DNA of 64,000 nucleotides, taken from the NCBI GenBank assembly GCA_907165065.1, contig OU015533.1, positions 26,242,578 to 26,306,577 on the forward strand. Reading direction: 5' to 3'. The DNA is from Caprimulgus europaeus (taxonomy: Eukaryota > Chordata > Aves > Caprimulgiformes > Caprimulgidae). Positions 53,701 to 64,000 of this stretch are shown one piece after another; the first letter of the stretch is position 1; every line of letters starts with the position of its first letter. The notes beneath the pieces are model-generated. The model worked only from the letters and a program-made list of their open reading frames with translations. It ran no database searches and was not told the origin of the DNA. The position numbers and the translations under genes were made by a program.

Positions 53701-56700
53701 ACCACTAATTATATATACAACTATTTTTAGCTGTTGGCTTCATGAGAACAAAAAAACCTGCATGTACTGATAAGTAGCCATTATGATGAGGACAAAGAGA
53801 ATATAATAGGTTTTAATTCTGTGTCATGCTACAAGTGTTCTCCTTGAAGTTAGCTTATATGAATCTGACTATATATATTCTTAATTGGTAATTGTGCCTT
53901 ACAGTGCTTTCAGCTGATAATATATGGATTTTCTAGGAACTTTTACTTGAGTAAATTGCCATATTTAGGAGTCTTATCCTCTCAGAGCTTTTTTCAATCC
54001 ATGGGAATTCTTTCTTGCTGTGCTAAAACAGCAGGACTTTCTTTCTTAATTCTTATCATTCCATTAAGTAAACCCGCTGAGCAAATAGCTGTTATTATAA
54101 TAGTGTAGATTTTCCTCTGCTCCATTAGAGTGAAAATAAGGTTGATAATTGACCAACATCTTACAGCATTTATCCAGTGTCTTAATTTAATGCAATCCCT
54201 ATTCAGGTGTTCTGTTTGTTGCCTATAAATACCAAAAAAGTAATCAAGTTTGTATCAGTAAGAAATTCTGGTTAAACAGGAATGAATCACATGGGCTGTG
54301 ACTTAGTCAGCACAGAACAACTGTCTTCCAAAGGAGAATCTGATTCTTACTCTCAGTGTTTCAATTTGTCGGATACTTCTCTATTCTGTTTAATTCCTTT
54401 TATATATTCTTACATTGCTGATCACTCCATGATTTTAAGACAGGGTTTTCAAAGGAGTCAGATAAACACACGTACCCAAATCCAACTGATGTTGCATTAT
54501 ATGATTGAGGTTTTTCACACACTGGAATTTTCCTTGCTTCTCCTTAAGACATCAAGAAATGCTGACTTCTTGGGAGTAAGAGCTAGCTAGAATGAACCTG
54601 TCCTTTTTTACCTAAATATCCAGGCACTTCAGAAGAAAGAGGAGGAAATCCAACTTATTCCGAATATAGTGGAATAGACACCATGGTCTTCCACTGCAGA
54701 GTCACTGCAGTGCAGAATAAAATTCCCTGTCAGCATTTCTCACCTAAGAGTAAGCTCTGTAAGAGATCCTGCTACCACAGGGGCTGTTTCCCTATATAAA
54801 TTCAGCTGCTAGGAAGGATTAACATTTTTAATAGCAGCATTTGCACCATCTTTTCAATAGGAGGCCATGGATATAAAACCCTTTCCTGAAGAGCTGTCAG
54901 GGCAAACTTCTGCAATGATCATCTTTCAAAGTCTCATCTTCATTCAGATAGCATCCTGTAAAGAGGAAAAGGCCGGACTCCTTTGACTCAGAGCTTCCTT
55001 TCTGATGGGCCCTTTAGCAATTCAAACATAATCAGCATGGTGGAAGAGGCATGCACTTTAGAGGACAAGAGAAAGTTAAAACAAAAAGCAAGCCCTTAGC
55101 ATTATTTAAATCCTCATGAACTTTAATAAAGGTGCTTGAAGTATAATGTTTTGGTTTTATGTCTAAAGGGACAGGAGAGGAACAAAAAAAGCAGAACTGT
55201 AAGAATTCAACATTAAGAAATGGACAGTGTTTCAAAATACAAGTAAAAAAAGGAGCTAATTTCAGAGCAAAATGCAGGCAAACCTCAGAAATGCAAGGGG
55301 TATTACTTTCATATTGCATACACAGAGGACATGGAAATTTTTTTTCAGATTCCAAGTAAATGGTCACTTCCTAAAAGTATCCAGCGTTTCAGTTTTCACA
55401 TCATAGCTTCACTCAGTCTGAGAACAGATTGAGCTCACCTAGCTGCTATGTTTAAGAAAGCAATAGAAGCTGGAAATACAGTTTATGTTTTCACCTCCCA
55501 TGAGCTGTTTGGGCTTGTGTCATTCTTGCTGTAGCTATGTTTTGATCAGGAGAGATTTTCCCATTAAGTCCAGCATAAAAGACCCATGGAGACTCTATGA
55601 GTTGAACACCTCATACTCTTTATGAAAAACATCTATTCGTTTTCCATAAAGCAATTTTAAAGTAATGAGTTTATGTTCAGGGCATAAGTAAAAATAACTT
55701 GGAGAAAAAGAAATACACGTCATGGTAATCATGAGAGCAATTTAGCTTTTTCTTTTATACGTCTTGGCTCTGATCGTTGCTCAATGATCAAGGTAGCTCT
55801 CCTACATAGGACTGAGTGTGTCAAGATGTAAAGTCCGTTTTCATTTCCTGATCATGTGCTATTCTTGCATACCTTTTTTTTCTTTATTTTTTTAAGTGCT
55901 TCAGTTTACACACTATTTATAGTTCCCACATTCAGATATGGGAAGAAACTGAAGCCACATCCTTTTGCTACTCTGCAAGGACTTCAAGGTCTTTCTCAAA
56001 ACAGAGAGTAGCTTGTATTTTTCCAGTTAATATTTTCCTTATTTAACATGGGACTTCCTGTTACAAAAGAATGACTTGTATAAGGAAACACCAAAGTAAA
56101 TGTTCAGCTCATTAGGAGCGCAGTTTGTAGTACTAAGTAGATTTTGCTGTGGTTTACCATCCTTTGGGAGACTACTGACTAATCCATAAGAAATGAAAAA
56201 TAACAATAGCCATATCTGCATAAGTTAAACAGTGAGTTGCATATGGAAATAAAAATCACAATTTTTACATTCCTTCCCACTTCCCAGCCTTACCATGTAA
56301 TCCTAACAAAATAAATAGCTAAGAATTATGTTGCATTTACAACTCCCTTACTTTTGTCCTCTCAGCAGTGCACATAGCTGCACACACTGCTATAATAATA
56401 GATATGTGTTACCAGTTGATACTGTAAATAGCATGAATATAGATAACATACAAACTTAGCTTCTGAAGGGAAAATTGAATTCAGAAATCTGGCTGAGACA
56501 CTATGCTGATGCTTCTGGGCTTTTAGAGTGATTTTTTTTTTGGTTGTTTGTGATTTTTTGCTTCCTCTTCTCCCCACCAAAAAGTTTTGTGGAAGCTTTT
56601 TGAATATCAAATGTTTGGAATTCCATGTTTTCCTTACAATGATTGAAGGCAGCTGTGATAGTTCCACTCTAGGAACCAGGAGAGCAGCCAAGAAGTTTGG

Positions 56701-57028
56701 TGAAGAACTATGCAAAGGAAAACCTCAGTGCTTATGTTTGGTGGATGCAGTTTTATTTGCTGTTCAGCACTAAAGGAAAAAAGATGTGAATGACATTGGA
56801 GAATCAATGGGTTGAGAAGGCTGACAGCAGTAGCAGGGTCTCTGCCACACTGCAGCAGTGTATACCTGAGGCCTTGCACTGCCCTCAGGTGTGAATCAAA
56901 AATCTAGATGTGATTTCACCTGGTTCACCTATGCATTGGTTGTGCATGGAAAGTCAAGCTCCAAACTCTGACAAGACCCTGTACACAGTGTAAAACACGG
57001 GAAGATCATATCAATATGCTTGACAGGT

Positions 57029-57399
57029 CAGAGGTTCTCATACTGTGGATCGCGATTCTCAAAGTGGTGAGAAAAGGCTTCGTAGAGGTATCACAGCATT
57101 TTATAGCAGAGTGATTTAGCAGCAGACCAGTTTTCCCAAGGCAGAGAAGAGTGGAAGCAGGCCCTAACTAGTGGTTGCAAGTGACTCCAGTACCCTGAAA
57201 CAAGTCTACACTGCTGAAGTCTGAGCAGTTCCTGCAGACAACTACAAGGATGCAGTGGATTAAGAGAAAACATTAAAAATCAGTGCAGGTTTTCTTCCCT
57301 CCTCCTACAGGAGCTCAGCTGATTCAGAGATACCACATTTGGGTCATGATGGTGACCTAAAAGCGGGTCACCATCACTTTCTAAATTTGAAAAATCCTG
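57029..57399. mobile_element. hAT (Charlie-like) nonautonomous DNA transposon
   Basis: The left end CAGAGGTTCTCATACTGTGG, followed by ATCGCGATTCTCAAAGTGG, has the form of vertebrate hAT-Charlie terminal repeats (CAGNGGTTCTCAAACTGTGG). The right end, read in reverse complement, is CAGGATTTTTCAAATTTAG followed by AAAGTGATGGTGACCCGC, the matching inverted terminus. The element is about 370 bases long and has no transposase frame, so it is a MITE. The right flank CTCTAGTG resembles the NTCTAGAN target often used by hAT elements. The left flank does not match it, so the target duplication is decayed or the border is off by a few bases. Confidence 0.65.
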
Positions 57400-59204
57400 C
57401 TCTAGTGCAATCTTGTCTGGCTGCCCCAGAAACCTTGTCCAGTGCTTTTGTATCTGTAATCTAGTTGGCATTTCCATTTGGGAATCTTTGCATTAGGCAA
57501 GGAATCTGAGATCAATCAATGTTTTTCAACATGTCATACTCAGAGACAGGCAGCAGAGATTTGTGAATACTTTGTTAGGTATCATGAGAGCCAAAACCAG
57601 AAAAAGCTTCTTGTAAATGTTCTGTTGAAAAACTAATATTTAAAACTTTTAAAATCCATTGTTTTAAGTATAAAATGTTTACATAGCTTGTGGGAAATCA
57701 GGTTTTGGGACATTAAATGTCTATTTCTATAGCTCTTTTATCTCATTTCTCCTTCTTCCCAAGCAACTAATAAAACACAGGAATGTCTATAAAAATAGCT
57801 GTTACAACCAGTAAAACAATTATTTACTTATATAAAATGCTTCATCCAAGGATTTTTTTTTTCTGTAACACATACTGTGCAGCATGCACTATCACGTCTT
57901 CTTCCCCTCAGTGGCAGGAAGATGTCTGATCTGATTCAGAAAGATCATCAGTTAACTATTTTTAAGAGTGGCATTGTTTTCACATGGACAGCATTGAAAA
58001 CATATGGTCTTTCCTTTTTTTTTGTCTTGTGCTTTCATCTAACGGATATTTATATTTGGAAGTACTGGAAAGCATTTGCTTTAGAATTGATCCCTACCTT
58101 CTGGCACTCTGCTTAATTTCCAAGTTTTTACATCAATGAAAGTGGTATTTCAGTATGGAAGGATTTTTCTCTTTCTCATATCTGCCTTACAAGTCAAGGG
58201 TACAGAGCTATTGAGGAAACAGAACAAGCTGAGGACTTGCTGAAAAGGGGTAGTTTTGTCTAAACCTTTTTAAGCCCTTTTATGTGAACCAGTACATGGA
58301 AACAAACTTTCAAAAGCATGCATGATTTTAATAGGTATTAAGTAGTAAAAAACAGATAAAATTGTATGTTGGATGGTAAAGACCTAAAAATTACATTTAT
58401 CTGGAATCGTTCTGCATTTGAAATGATTGACAATATCTTTAATGAATAAGGACATGCTGGAGTCTGTCTTATTCAGCAGGGTACTTCTGTATGTGCCTGT
58501 GCATAAGTACAGTTCACCTAAAGAATGAGAGTTACAGTCTTGTTTACTTGCAAACCTGATGTGTAATCAGTGCCTTCTCAGGCTGGAGCATGGCTGATGG
58601 CACACCCTGTCTTCTCTGAGGCAGCAGCTCCTTGTGGGATGTGTCCCAGGGGACGTGATGATTTGCACTTCAGGTCACATGTGGATGAAAAAGATCCCTG
58701 CAGCCTAAGCAGAAGTTAATCTCGGCTATACCCACCTATTTGCCAGCGTGCAGGTTCAAAGAAGTTCAAGACAATGGCAGTGAGTGAGCACGCTTAGGGA
58801 ACTATGAGTTGAACCATGATCCTCTTTGTGCAGATGAATGCTTAGCTGTACATTCTTCCATCTGCCTCTGATAATCATGGTCATGCATCATTAGGGAGCT
58901 ATGAAGGGGCAATCATGCCAGAATAAGTTAGTCAATGCCTTCTTATTTTGTTCGCATTTTCCTTGTTGAAATGTACACAATAATCCTCATTTGTGCCCTG
59001 CAGGATCAAGCTCCTTCTCTACCAGTTATTTCCTTATCTTCAGAAACTTTTATTTCTCTTAAGTTTCTGTGCGTGGGTCACAGACACTTTTGTGCATGTT
59101 TGTGGCTAAACTCTGGTGTTAGATCCGGAGAATCCAGTATGCAGTAATGCATCCCAACCTGAAGAGGCTGTGGGCCACCCAGCAGCAGGTGAGAGTTTGC
59201 AGGG
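57400..59204. other. Intergenic, unique-looking
   Basis: No gene or recognised repeat is seen; AT-rich with scattered short open frames. Confidence 0.35.
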
Positions 59205-59229
59205 GATCATCGAGTCCAACTCTTGCTCT
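59205..59229 (-). mobile_element. Short CR1-like remnant
   Basis: GATCATCGAGTCCAACTC is a hallmark string of the reverse-complemented CR1 3' end (GATCATCTAGTCCAACCC). Neighbouring CR1 blocks are not clear, so this is a short or very eroded piece. Confidence 0.4.
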
Positions 59230-59629
59230 AGCCTAGAACAATTGCAAGACTTGCAAGACATTTATTCAGTGGCTTAGCTAACTGCTGCATAGCAAGGAGT
59301 GACTCTGGCTAACTGGAAAGTCACACAGAAGGAAGAGTAAGCATGGAGACAGTTATTTATGATTATTTCCAGTTTCAGAGGGGTTCAGGAAGTTACATTT
59401 GTGCATCCTCTGTCTGCACAGCTCTGATTTGTGACATGTAAAAATGTTTAGCCACCAGTAGTTATGTACTTTGTCTGATTTACCTTTTAAATTATAGTTG
59501 CTTTTCCTGACACCAGGCAAAGCTGGTTTCTTTTCTATCACAGACAGCAGCAGAAGCAACTTTCATCCAGAGGAAGTTCAGTTCAGATGTTTGTTACTGC
59601 CACCTCCATGCCAATTAGCCTGTAGTTAC

Positions 59630-59689
59630 AGTGGATTTGATGTTCCTTAGGGTCTTTTCCAAACTAAACAATTCTATGATTCTGTGATG
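59630..59689 (+). mobile_element. CR1 LINE 3' terminus (avian type)
   Basis: GGTCTTTTCCAAACTAAACA followed by ATTCTATGATTCTGTGATGA is the diagnostic CR1 3' end, with its 8-bp tail units (ATTCTATG, ATTCTGTG). The upstream part fades quickly, giving a short 5'-truncated copy. It is the youngest-looking CR1 in the window. Confidence 0.8.
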
Positions 59690-60883
59690 AGCCCTGCTAT
59701 CCCTCCAGGGATTTTGAACTGCTCCCTGGTGCTGGTGGTGTGAAACAGGACCACTGAACCGGAGCTGCCACTTCTTTGGGAAGAAATTCCTGACTTAGCT
59801 TATCTGGTATTGAAACTGGACATTTTCATGCAAATACAAAACGGGAATATTTAAACACAATTAAGAGCTTAAAAATTCATTAATATATTTGGAAGCATTA
59901 CATCTTGATCCCCAGAGACAGACATGAATGTAAAAGAATCAAGCTCTAGAGAAACAATTTTTTTCAAAGAACTGGCTTTAAAGGAACTATACTAAACATA
60001 TCGATGGTAGAATGCAAAAATGAATGAAAATAGTGTACTACTAACCTATAAGATATGCAAAGATATATAAGAAAGAAGGAAAGTGGCCAGCCTGTTGGAA
60101 GTACATCTTGGCCACACCTCAGAAATTAAACTGCAAAGGTCAAAAGTATCTTTACATCTGCAAGTGGAAAGCTCAGCATGGGCATGAGGTCAGTGTCAGA
60201 AAACACCAGCCTATTAGCTGCCTGTCTTTACAGAGATTAAATCTGAGATACAGCCTAATTTTTTTACTGTGAAGTTACCTGAATCACTGGGGTCTTGTTC
60301 CCTGTGGTCAATTTTAATCATCTGTGTTTGAAAATGGACTGTGCATATACCCATTTCTTTAATTCCTTTTCCTTCAAAACCCCCCTTTTGAGCAACTGAG
60401 GATAAAACCTCTCACACTCTTATCTCACATAAAGGTCTAGAAAGTGCTACTGCATCCCCTTGAATTCTCTTTATATTGTCTTTATCTACTTGCTATTAGG
60501 CTTAGAAGCAGTGTTTTGTTTGTACAGCATCTTGCACACAGGGATCTTGGCTTGCTTCTTGTTTTGTCACAAGAAATTAAACAGTAAATGTTCCTTCCTC
60601 TTGCTGTGCTCTGGCTCCAAGGCAGGAGCTGTGCACCCATCAGCTACATGGCTGTCAAGTTAAGCAACTGGTAGAGCTCCCTGGAGGGGGAACTCTCCCA
60701 CCCAATTGCTCTTCCTCTCCACAGCTCTCGCCCTTGCTCAGGGCCAGCTCTCTGTTGGGTGCCATGGGAGCAAATCTGGCAGAAAAGAAGGAAAAAAGGT
60801 TTCATTGCAGGTGGAGCAGGAATGGGCTCTGGTTCACCAAGAGCATGCTCAATGGCTGGGTTTTGTGAGACTCTTTTTGATTA
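59690..60883. other. Intergenic, unique-looking
   Basis: No gene or recognised repeat was seen. Confidence 0.35.
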
Positions 60884-60996
60884 GACAGTATGGGTTCAGA
60901 TTGCATAGATACTGCCCTACCATGTATTTCTTACCTGTCTGACTTCTGTCAGGTCATTTAATGTCTAAATCTTGATTCTACTGAGAAAATAATGGA
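60884..60996 (+). mobile_element. MIR-like SINE
   Basis: GACAGTATGGGTTCAGAT, CTGCCCTACCATGTA, TCTGACTTCTGTCAGGTCA with TTTAATGTCT, and CTGAGAAAATAATGGAG follow the order of MIR blocks. MIR reads GGGTTCAAATCC, CTGCCACTTACTAG, GACCTTGGGCAAGTCA, CTTAACCTCT and then TCTGTAAAATGG. MIR copies are rare and old in birds. The match is clear in order but diverged in sequence. Confidence 0.5.
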
Positions 60997-61882
60997 GTGT
61001 GAATGTTTGCATGTTCAAGGGGACTCTTTCTGGAGCTTGCTCAGAAGGCTGCCAGAGCTTCCCTGTAGAACCAAATGGCCTGAAACTGAGTGATGCCAGT
61101 TAAAGATGCTACCTCGCAATACAGAGCCAAAACATTTCCACAATAGAATAAATAAATTGCTAACGGTTTGGGAGGCTTTTTGAAACACTTTCCATACAAA
61201 GCTGTTTTTCAGTCTGTCATCAATTTGCAGCAACCCAGTGAAGGAAAACAGAGCTATGGTATCAGTTTGGATGTTGGATCCAGGTGTGAAAAGCTGCTAG
61301 AAACGTGCAAAGCCTAATTTGAAATATCTTGATTTCATATTCTTGGAAAAGGATGCATTGACAGAGACATGAGCAGAAGTTTTAAGTTATAGGAAGAGAC
61401 TTGCTTTAAACATGTTTATACTCCTTATTTGACCAGAGTTTGGAGCTTGAATTATTACATCTTTTTGCCTGAGCAGCAAAATTTGCTTTCACAGTATGAA
61501 AGCTCTTAATCTGCTACTGGTATGGTTAAGTTCAAAAGCATTTACACATCTTGGTTTAACATATCCTGACCAATCCTCTCCTACAATATAAAGGAGACTA
61601 TAAAGACTTTTACAAAGTAAATAGTGGGAAACTCTTATGACTAGTGATTAAAAAAAACTTCAAAAGGTTTAAAAGCCCATCTTGGAGCCTGCTGTTATGG
61701 ACACTTTCCAAAGGTTACCATAAAAGCTTTGATAGACTCTTTCTACAGTCATTTCATGTTGCCTTTGCCTGCCTACAGTTTCATCTTCTCAAATTAAATT
61801 TATTTATGTTTTTTTTCTGATCGCATTTCCTTCTGCTTCCAGGATCCCCAGATAGGCTTTTCTTTTTCTTTCTACAGGGCAT
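60997..61882. other. Intergenic, unique-looking
   Basis: No gene is supported in this interval; it borders the long pentanucleotide repeat. Confidence 0.35.
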
Positions 61883-62131
61883 TTCTCTTCTCTTCTCTTC
61901 TCTTCTCTTCTCTTCTCTTCTCTTCTCTTCTCTTCTCTTCTCTTCTCTTCTCTTCTCTTCTCTTCTCTTCTCTTCTCTTCTCTTCTCTTCTCTTCTCTTC
62001 TCTTCTCTTCTCTTCTCTTCTCTTCTCTTCTCTTCTCTTCTCTTCTCTTCTCTTCTCTTCTCTTCTCTTCTCTTCTCTTCTCTTCTCTTCTCTTCTCTTC
62101 TCTTCTCTTCTCTTCTCTTCTCTTCTCTTCT
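61883..62131. repeat. Pentanucleotide microsatellite (TCTTC)49
   Basis: About 49 perfect TCTTC units (61886-62130) plus partial units, pure pyrimidine on the + strand and GAAGA on the - strand. The open frames of 106 and 129 codons through it (Arg-Glu-Glu-Lys-Arg periodic) are repeat translations. A mirror-repeat pyrimidine tract this long can in principle form triplex (H-) DNA. Confidence 0.97.
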
Positions 62132-64000
62132 TTCTCTCCGCCCCCTGGAGTTCATAGAATTGGAGCTCAAAGGAAAAAGACCTTTCTGTCACACGGAATA
62201 GATTGTTAGAATTACAATTAATTTTCTAGTCAGTTCCAGTGATGTCAGTGGCAGAAGAGGACAGGGATTTATCTCCCTTTTCTCTGATGCCACCTTTTTC
62301 CCAGAGATTCCTTGGGTTGCTGTGTAGTGCCTCTGAACTAGCTAATGACTCAGCCCAGTCACAAAAACACATATTAATGGTGGAGAGCAGGAGAATGTCT
62401 CTACACTGTTACACAGGGTTGTGTTGAAGCCTTGGCTACTGTCCAAAACCCATTTACTGGTAATTATTTTGATCTATGCTGGAAGCTACCTACCATCTTC
62501 TCAGCTAGGGATCTTATATTAGGCTTCTGTAAGCATAAGTGTAAATTCCTGCACTCTGCTTATGCTATAAAGACAGAGCATTAAAAAACTTTTGCTTGTA
62601 TAAATGTCTGTGTTTACTTGCTAATAATGTATGTAGGAAATACATTAAGACTACGTTCCCCTATTTGTAAAGCATTTCACAGTGTTTCCAGGTAAGTTAA
62701 ATGTTGAACAATGATGTTCCAATATGATCCTACTTATGCTAGAGATTGGTAGCAACAATATTTCAAAATACTGGCACAGTATCAATTTTAACAAAGAGAC
62801 AGCTAAATTTTGGCTAAAAGCTGGAAGGCAATTTACAGATCTTCTATATATTCTGCCCAGTTTTTTTTTCTGAAGATAGGAGTGACTCTAGGGAAATTCT
62901 AGAAGGTGGTCTAGGAAGACTACAATGGCAAATCCTTTATAATAGTTATCTGTTATTAAAAAAAATACAATGGATGGATGAAGATGTCTTTTAATTTAGT
63001 TAATGTAAGCAGACAAAATAAAATCGGAGAGCACTGCGGAATTCTGACACTGGGCATGTTTCAGACGAGAGGCTGTCAGTAGTTATGCTCAGTTATTACA
63101 CCTCCGATATTAGGCTGCCCTTGGAGTACAGGCCCCAGAGATTCTATTTCACCATCAGATCTTGGAAAAATTATTCTTCATAGGATCTGTAGTTACAAGC
63201 TTTAACACCAGTCATTCAGTTTACATGAAGATATTTAAGACCAGGGATTTCTTCAGTGTTCTGAGGTTTGTCTCAACAAAGCTTCAGAACAAGAAGTAGA
63301 AAGGGTCATAAAAATGAGGAAACTCATTAAAGCATTTGGCATTCATACAAGAACCAAGTATGTTACTAAAAAAACATATGAAAGATTATTTTCATTCTGG
63401 GTTCAGATTAAAATAAGCTGTGCAATAGGGAACTTACACAGAGTCAGCTTCAGTGATAACAGCTCATGCAGAAGTCTTTCTCTGGTGTTCCCATTAACAC
63501 AATGAGCTTCACACTCAGTTTTGAGCCTTCAGGTATCGTAAAAGTGTCACAGCTGCTGGTAGACTTCTTAAAGCTTAAACATTAACATCTGGAGAATCAC
63601 AAGGATGACTAAAAGATGATTAAGACTAGGGTTTAGATGTTTTGCTCAGACAGACAATATGCATGCTTTCTTTCATTCACTCATTATAAACGCCATCTAT
63701 TTTAAAAGTCATCATGATGTCAGAACATTGTTTCTAAAAAGAATGGGATAAAAACAGATTTCTGATTGCTCTTGGCTCTTTGAAACTGGTCAACAGGTTC
63801 TTGGGTAAAAGCAGTTTTTAGACACGTATGCGTGTTACATTTCAGATTCAAATCAGGTAACTGTATCTCCAGCTCAGCTTATAATTAAAGGATTAAGTTA
63901 ATATTTTACCATCACAGAAAAGAAATTTTCAAAAGGTTTTTGTACATTTGAATAATTTTCTTGGTCATATAGGTTTGAAAGTACAATATTTTGCAGCCTG
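62132..64000. other. Intergenic, unique-looking
   Basis: No gene is supported. Right beside the microsatellite, TTCATAGAATTGGAG followed by GGAAAAAGACC (about 62150-62183) weakly resembles a reversed CR1 3' end. A good splice-donor string (CCAG/GTAAGT) lies at 62691-62697 without a convincing exon. Confidence 0.35.

Larger units (their letters stand above)
46196..57028. other. Long gene-free stretch
   Basis: About 11 kb with no supported gene and no clear dispersed repeat. Local items: an imperfect CTATACT-type repeat (47251-47285), a 20-bp tandem duplication (47685-47724), and AT-rich sequence at 49380-50660 that reads like conserved noncoding DNA. GC-richer unique DNA lies at 51100-51650. 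Scattered open frames up to 117 codons have no recognisable domains. Confidence 0.4.

Noticed and set aside
61781-62192. Arg-Glu-Glu-Lys-Arg repeat proteins on the - strand
   Set aside because: Pure translation of the TCTTC microsatellite in two frames.
62637-62691. Exon before the strong GTAAGT donor at 62692
   Set aside because: The upstream acceptor has a poor pyrimidine tract and no other support.

Overview
The window looks like vertebrate nuclear DNA, most probably from a bird. It is AT-rich and CpG-poor, with two sharp CpG islands. The recognisable dispersed repeats are almost all CR1 LINE fragments. They include avian-type 3' ends (tail ATTCTATGATTCTGTGA near 59671) and several much older, strongly diverged amniote CR1 copies. 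One MIR-like SINE and one small hAT-like DNA transposon also occur. I see no prokaryotic operon structure, tRNA, rRNA, CRISPR array, phage or intact retrovirus. Repeat families were recognised from memory of their consensus sequences, with no alignment run.

No protein-coding gene could be supported. The longest open frames (246 and 249 codons) lie inside a CpG island, where stop codons are rare by composition. Others are translations of microsatellites or of T-rich DNA. None resembles a protein family I recognise. The window is best read as intergenic or intronic DNA with the edge of one transcript at the left.

Layout. 1-1736: 3'-UTR-like sequence on the + strand, ending in a good polyadenylation signal. 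3.8-4.5 kb: a long, old CR1 copy on the - strand. 5.9-6.7 kb: CpG island 1. 10.5 kb: an old CR1 fragment. 18.2-18.8 kb: CpG island 2, with a near-consensus CTCF site and an ISRE-like site at its edge. It is followed directly by a GC-rich CR1 copy (19.0-19.2 kb) and a TATA/AP-1 arrangement (19.3 kb). 21.9, 39.1 and 45.8-46.2 kb: further old CR1 pieces. 40.7 kb: a perfect (TTG)20(TTA)21 compound microsatellite. 44.3 kb: (CTCTGC)10. 57.0-57.4 kb: a hAT-like MITE. 59.2 and 59.6 kb: CR1 ends. 60.9 kb: MIR-like. 61.9-62.1 kb: about 49 perfect TCTTC units. The remainder is single-copy-looking DNA.

The main leads are the two CpG islands as unassigned promoters, the CTCF/ISRE/CR1 cluster near 18.5-19.3 kb, a perfect 14-bp hairpin at 26.03 kb, a perfect 23-bp palindrome at 14.2 kb, and a few splice-bounded candidate exons of unknown reality. 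I did not find a convincing new biological system.
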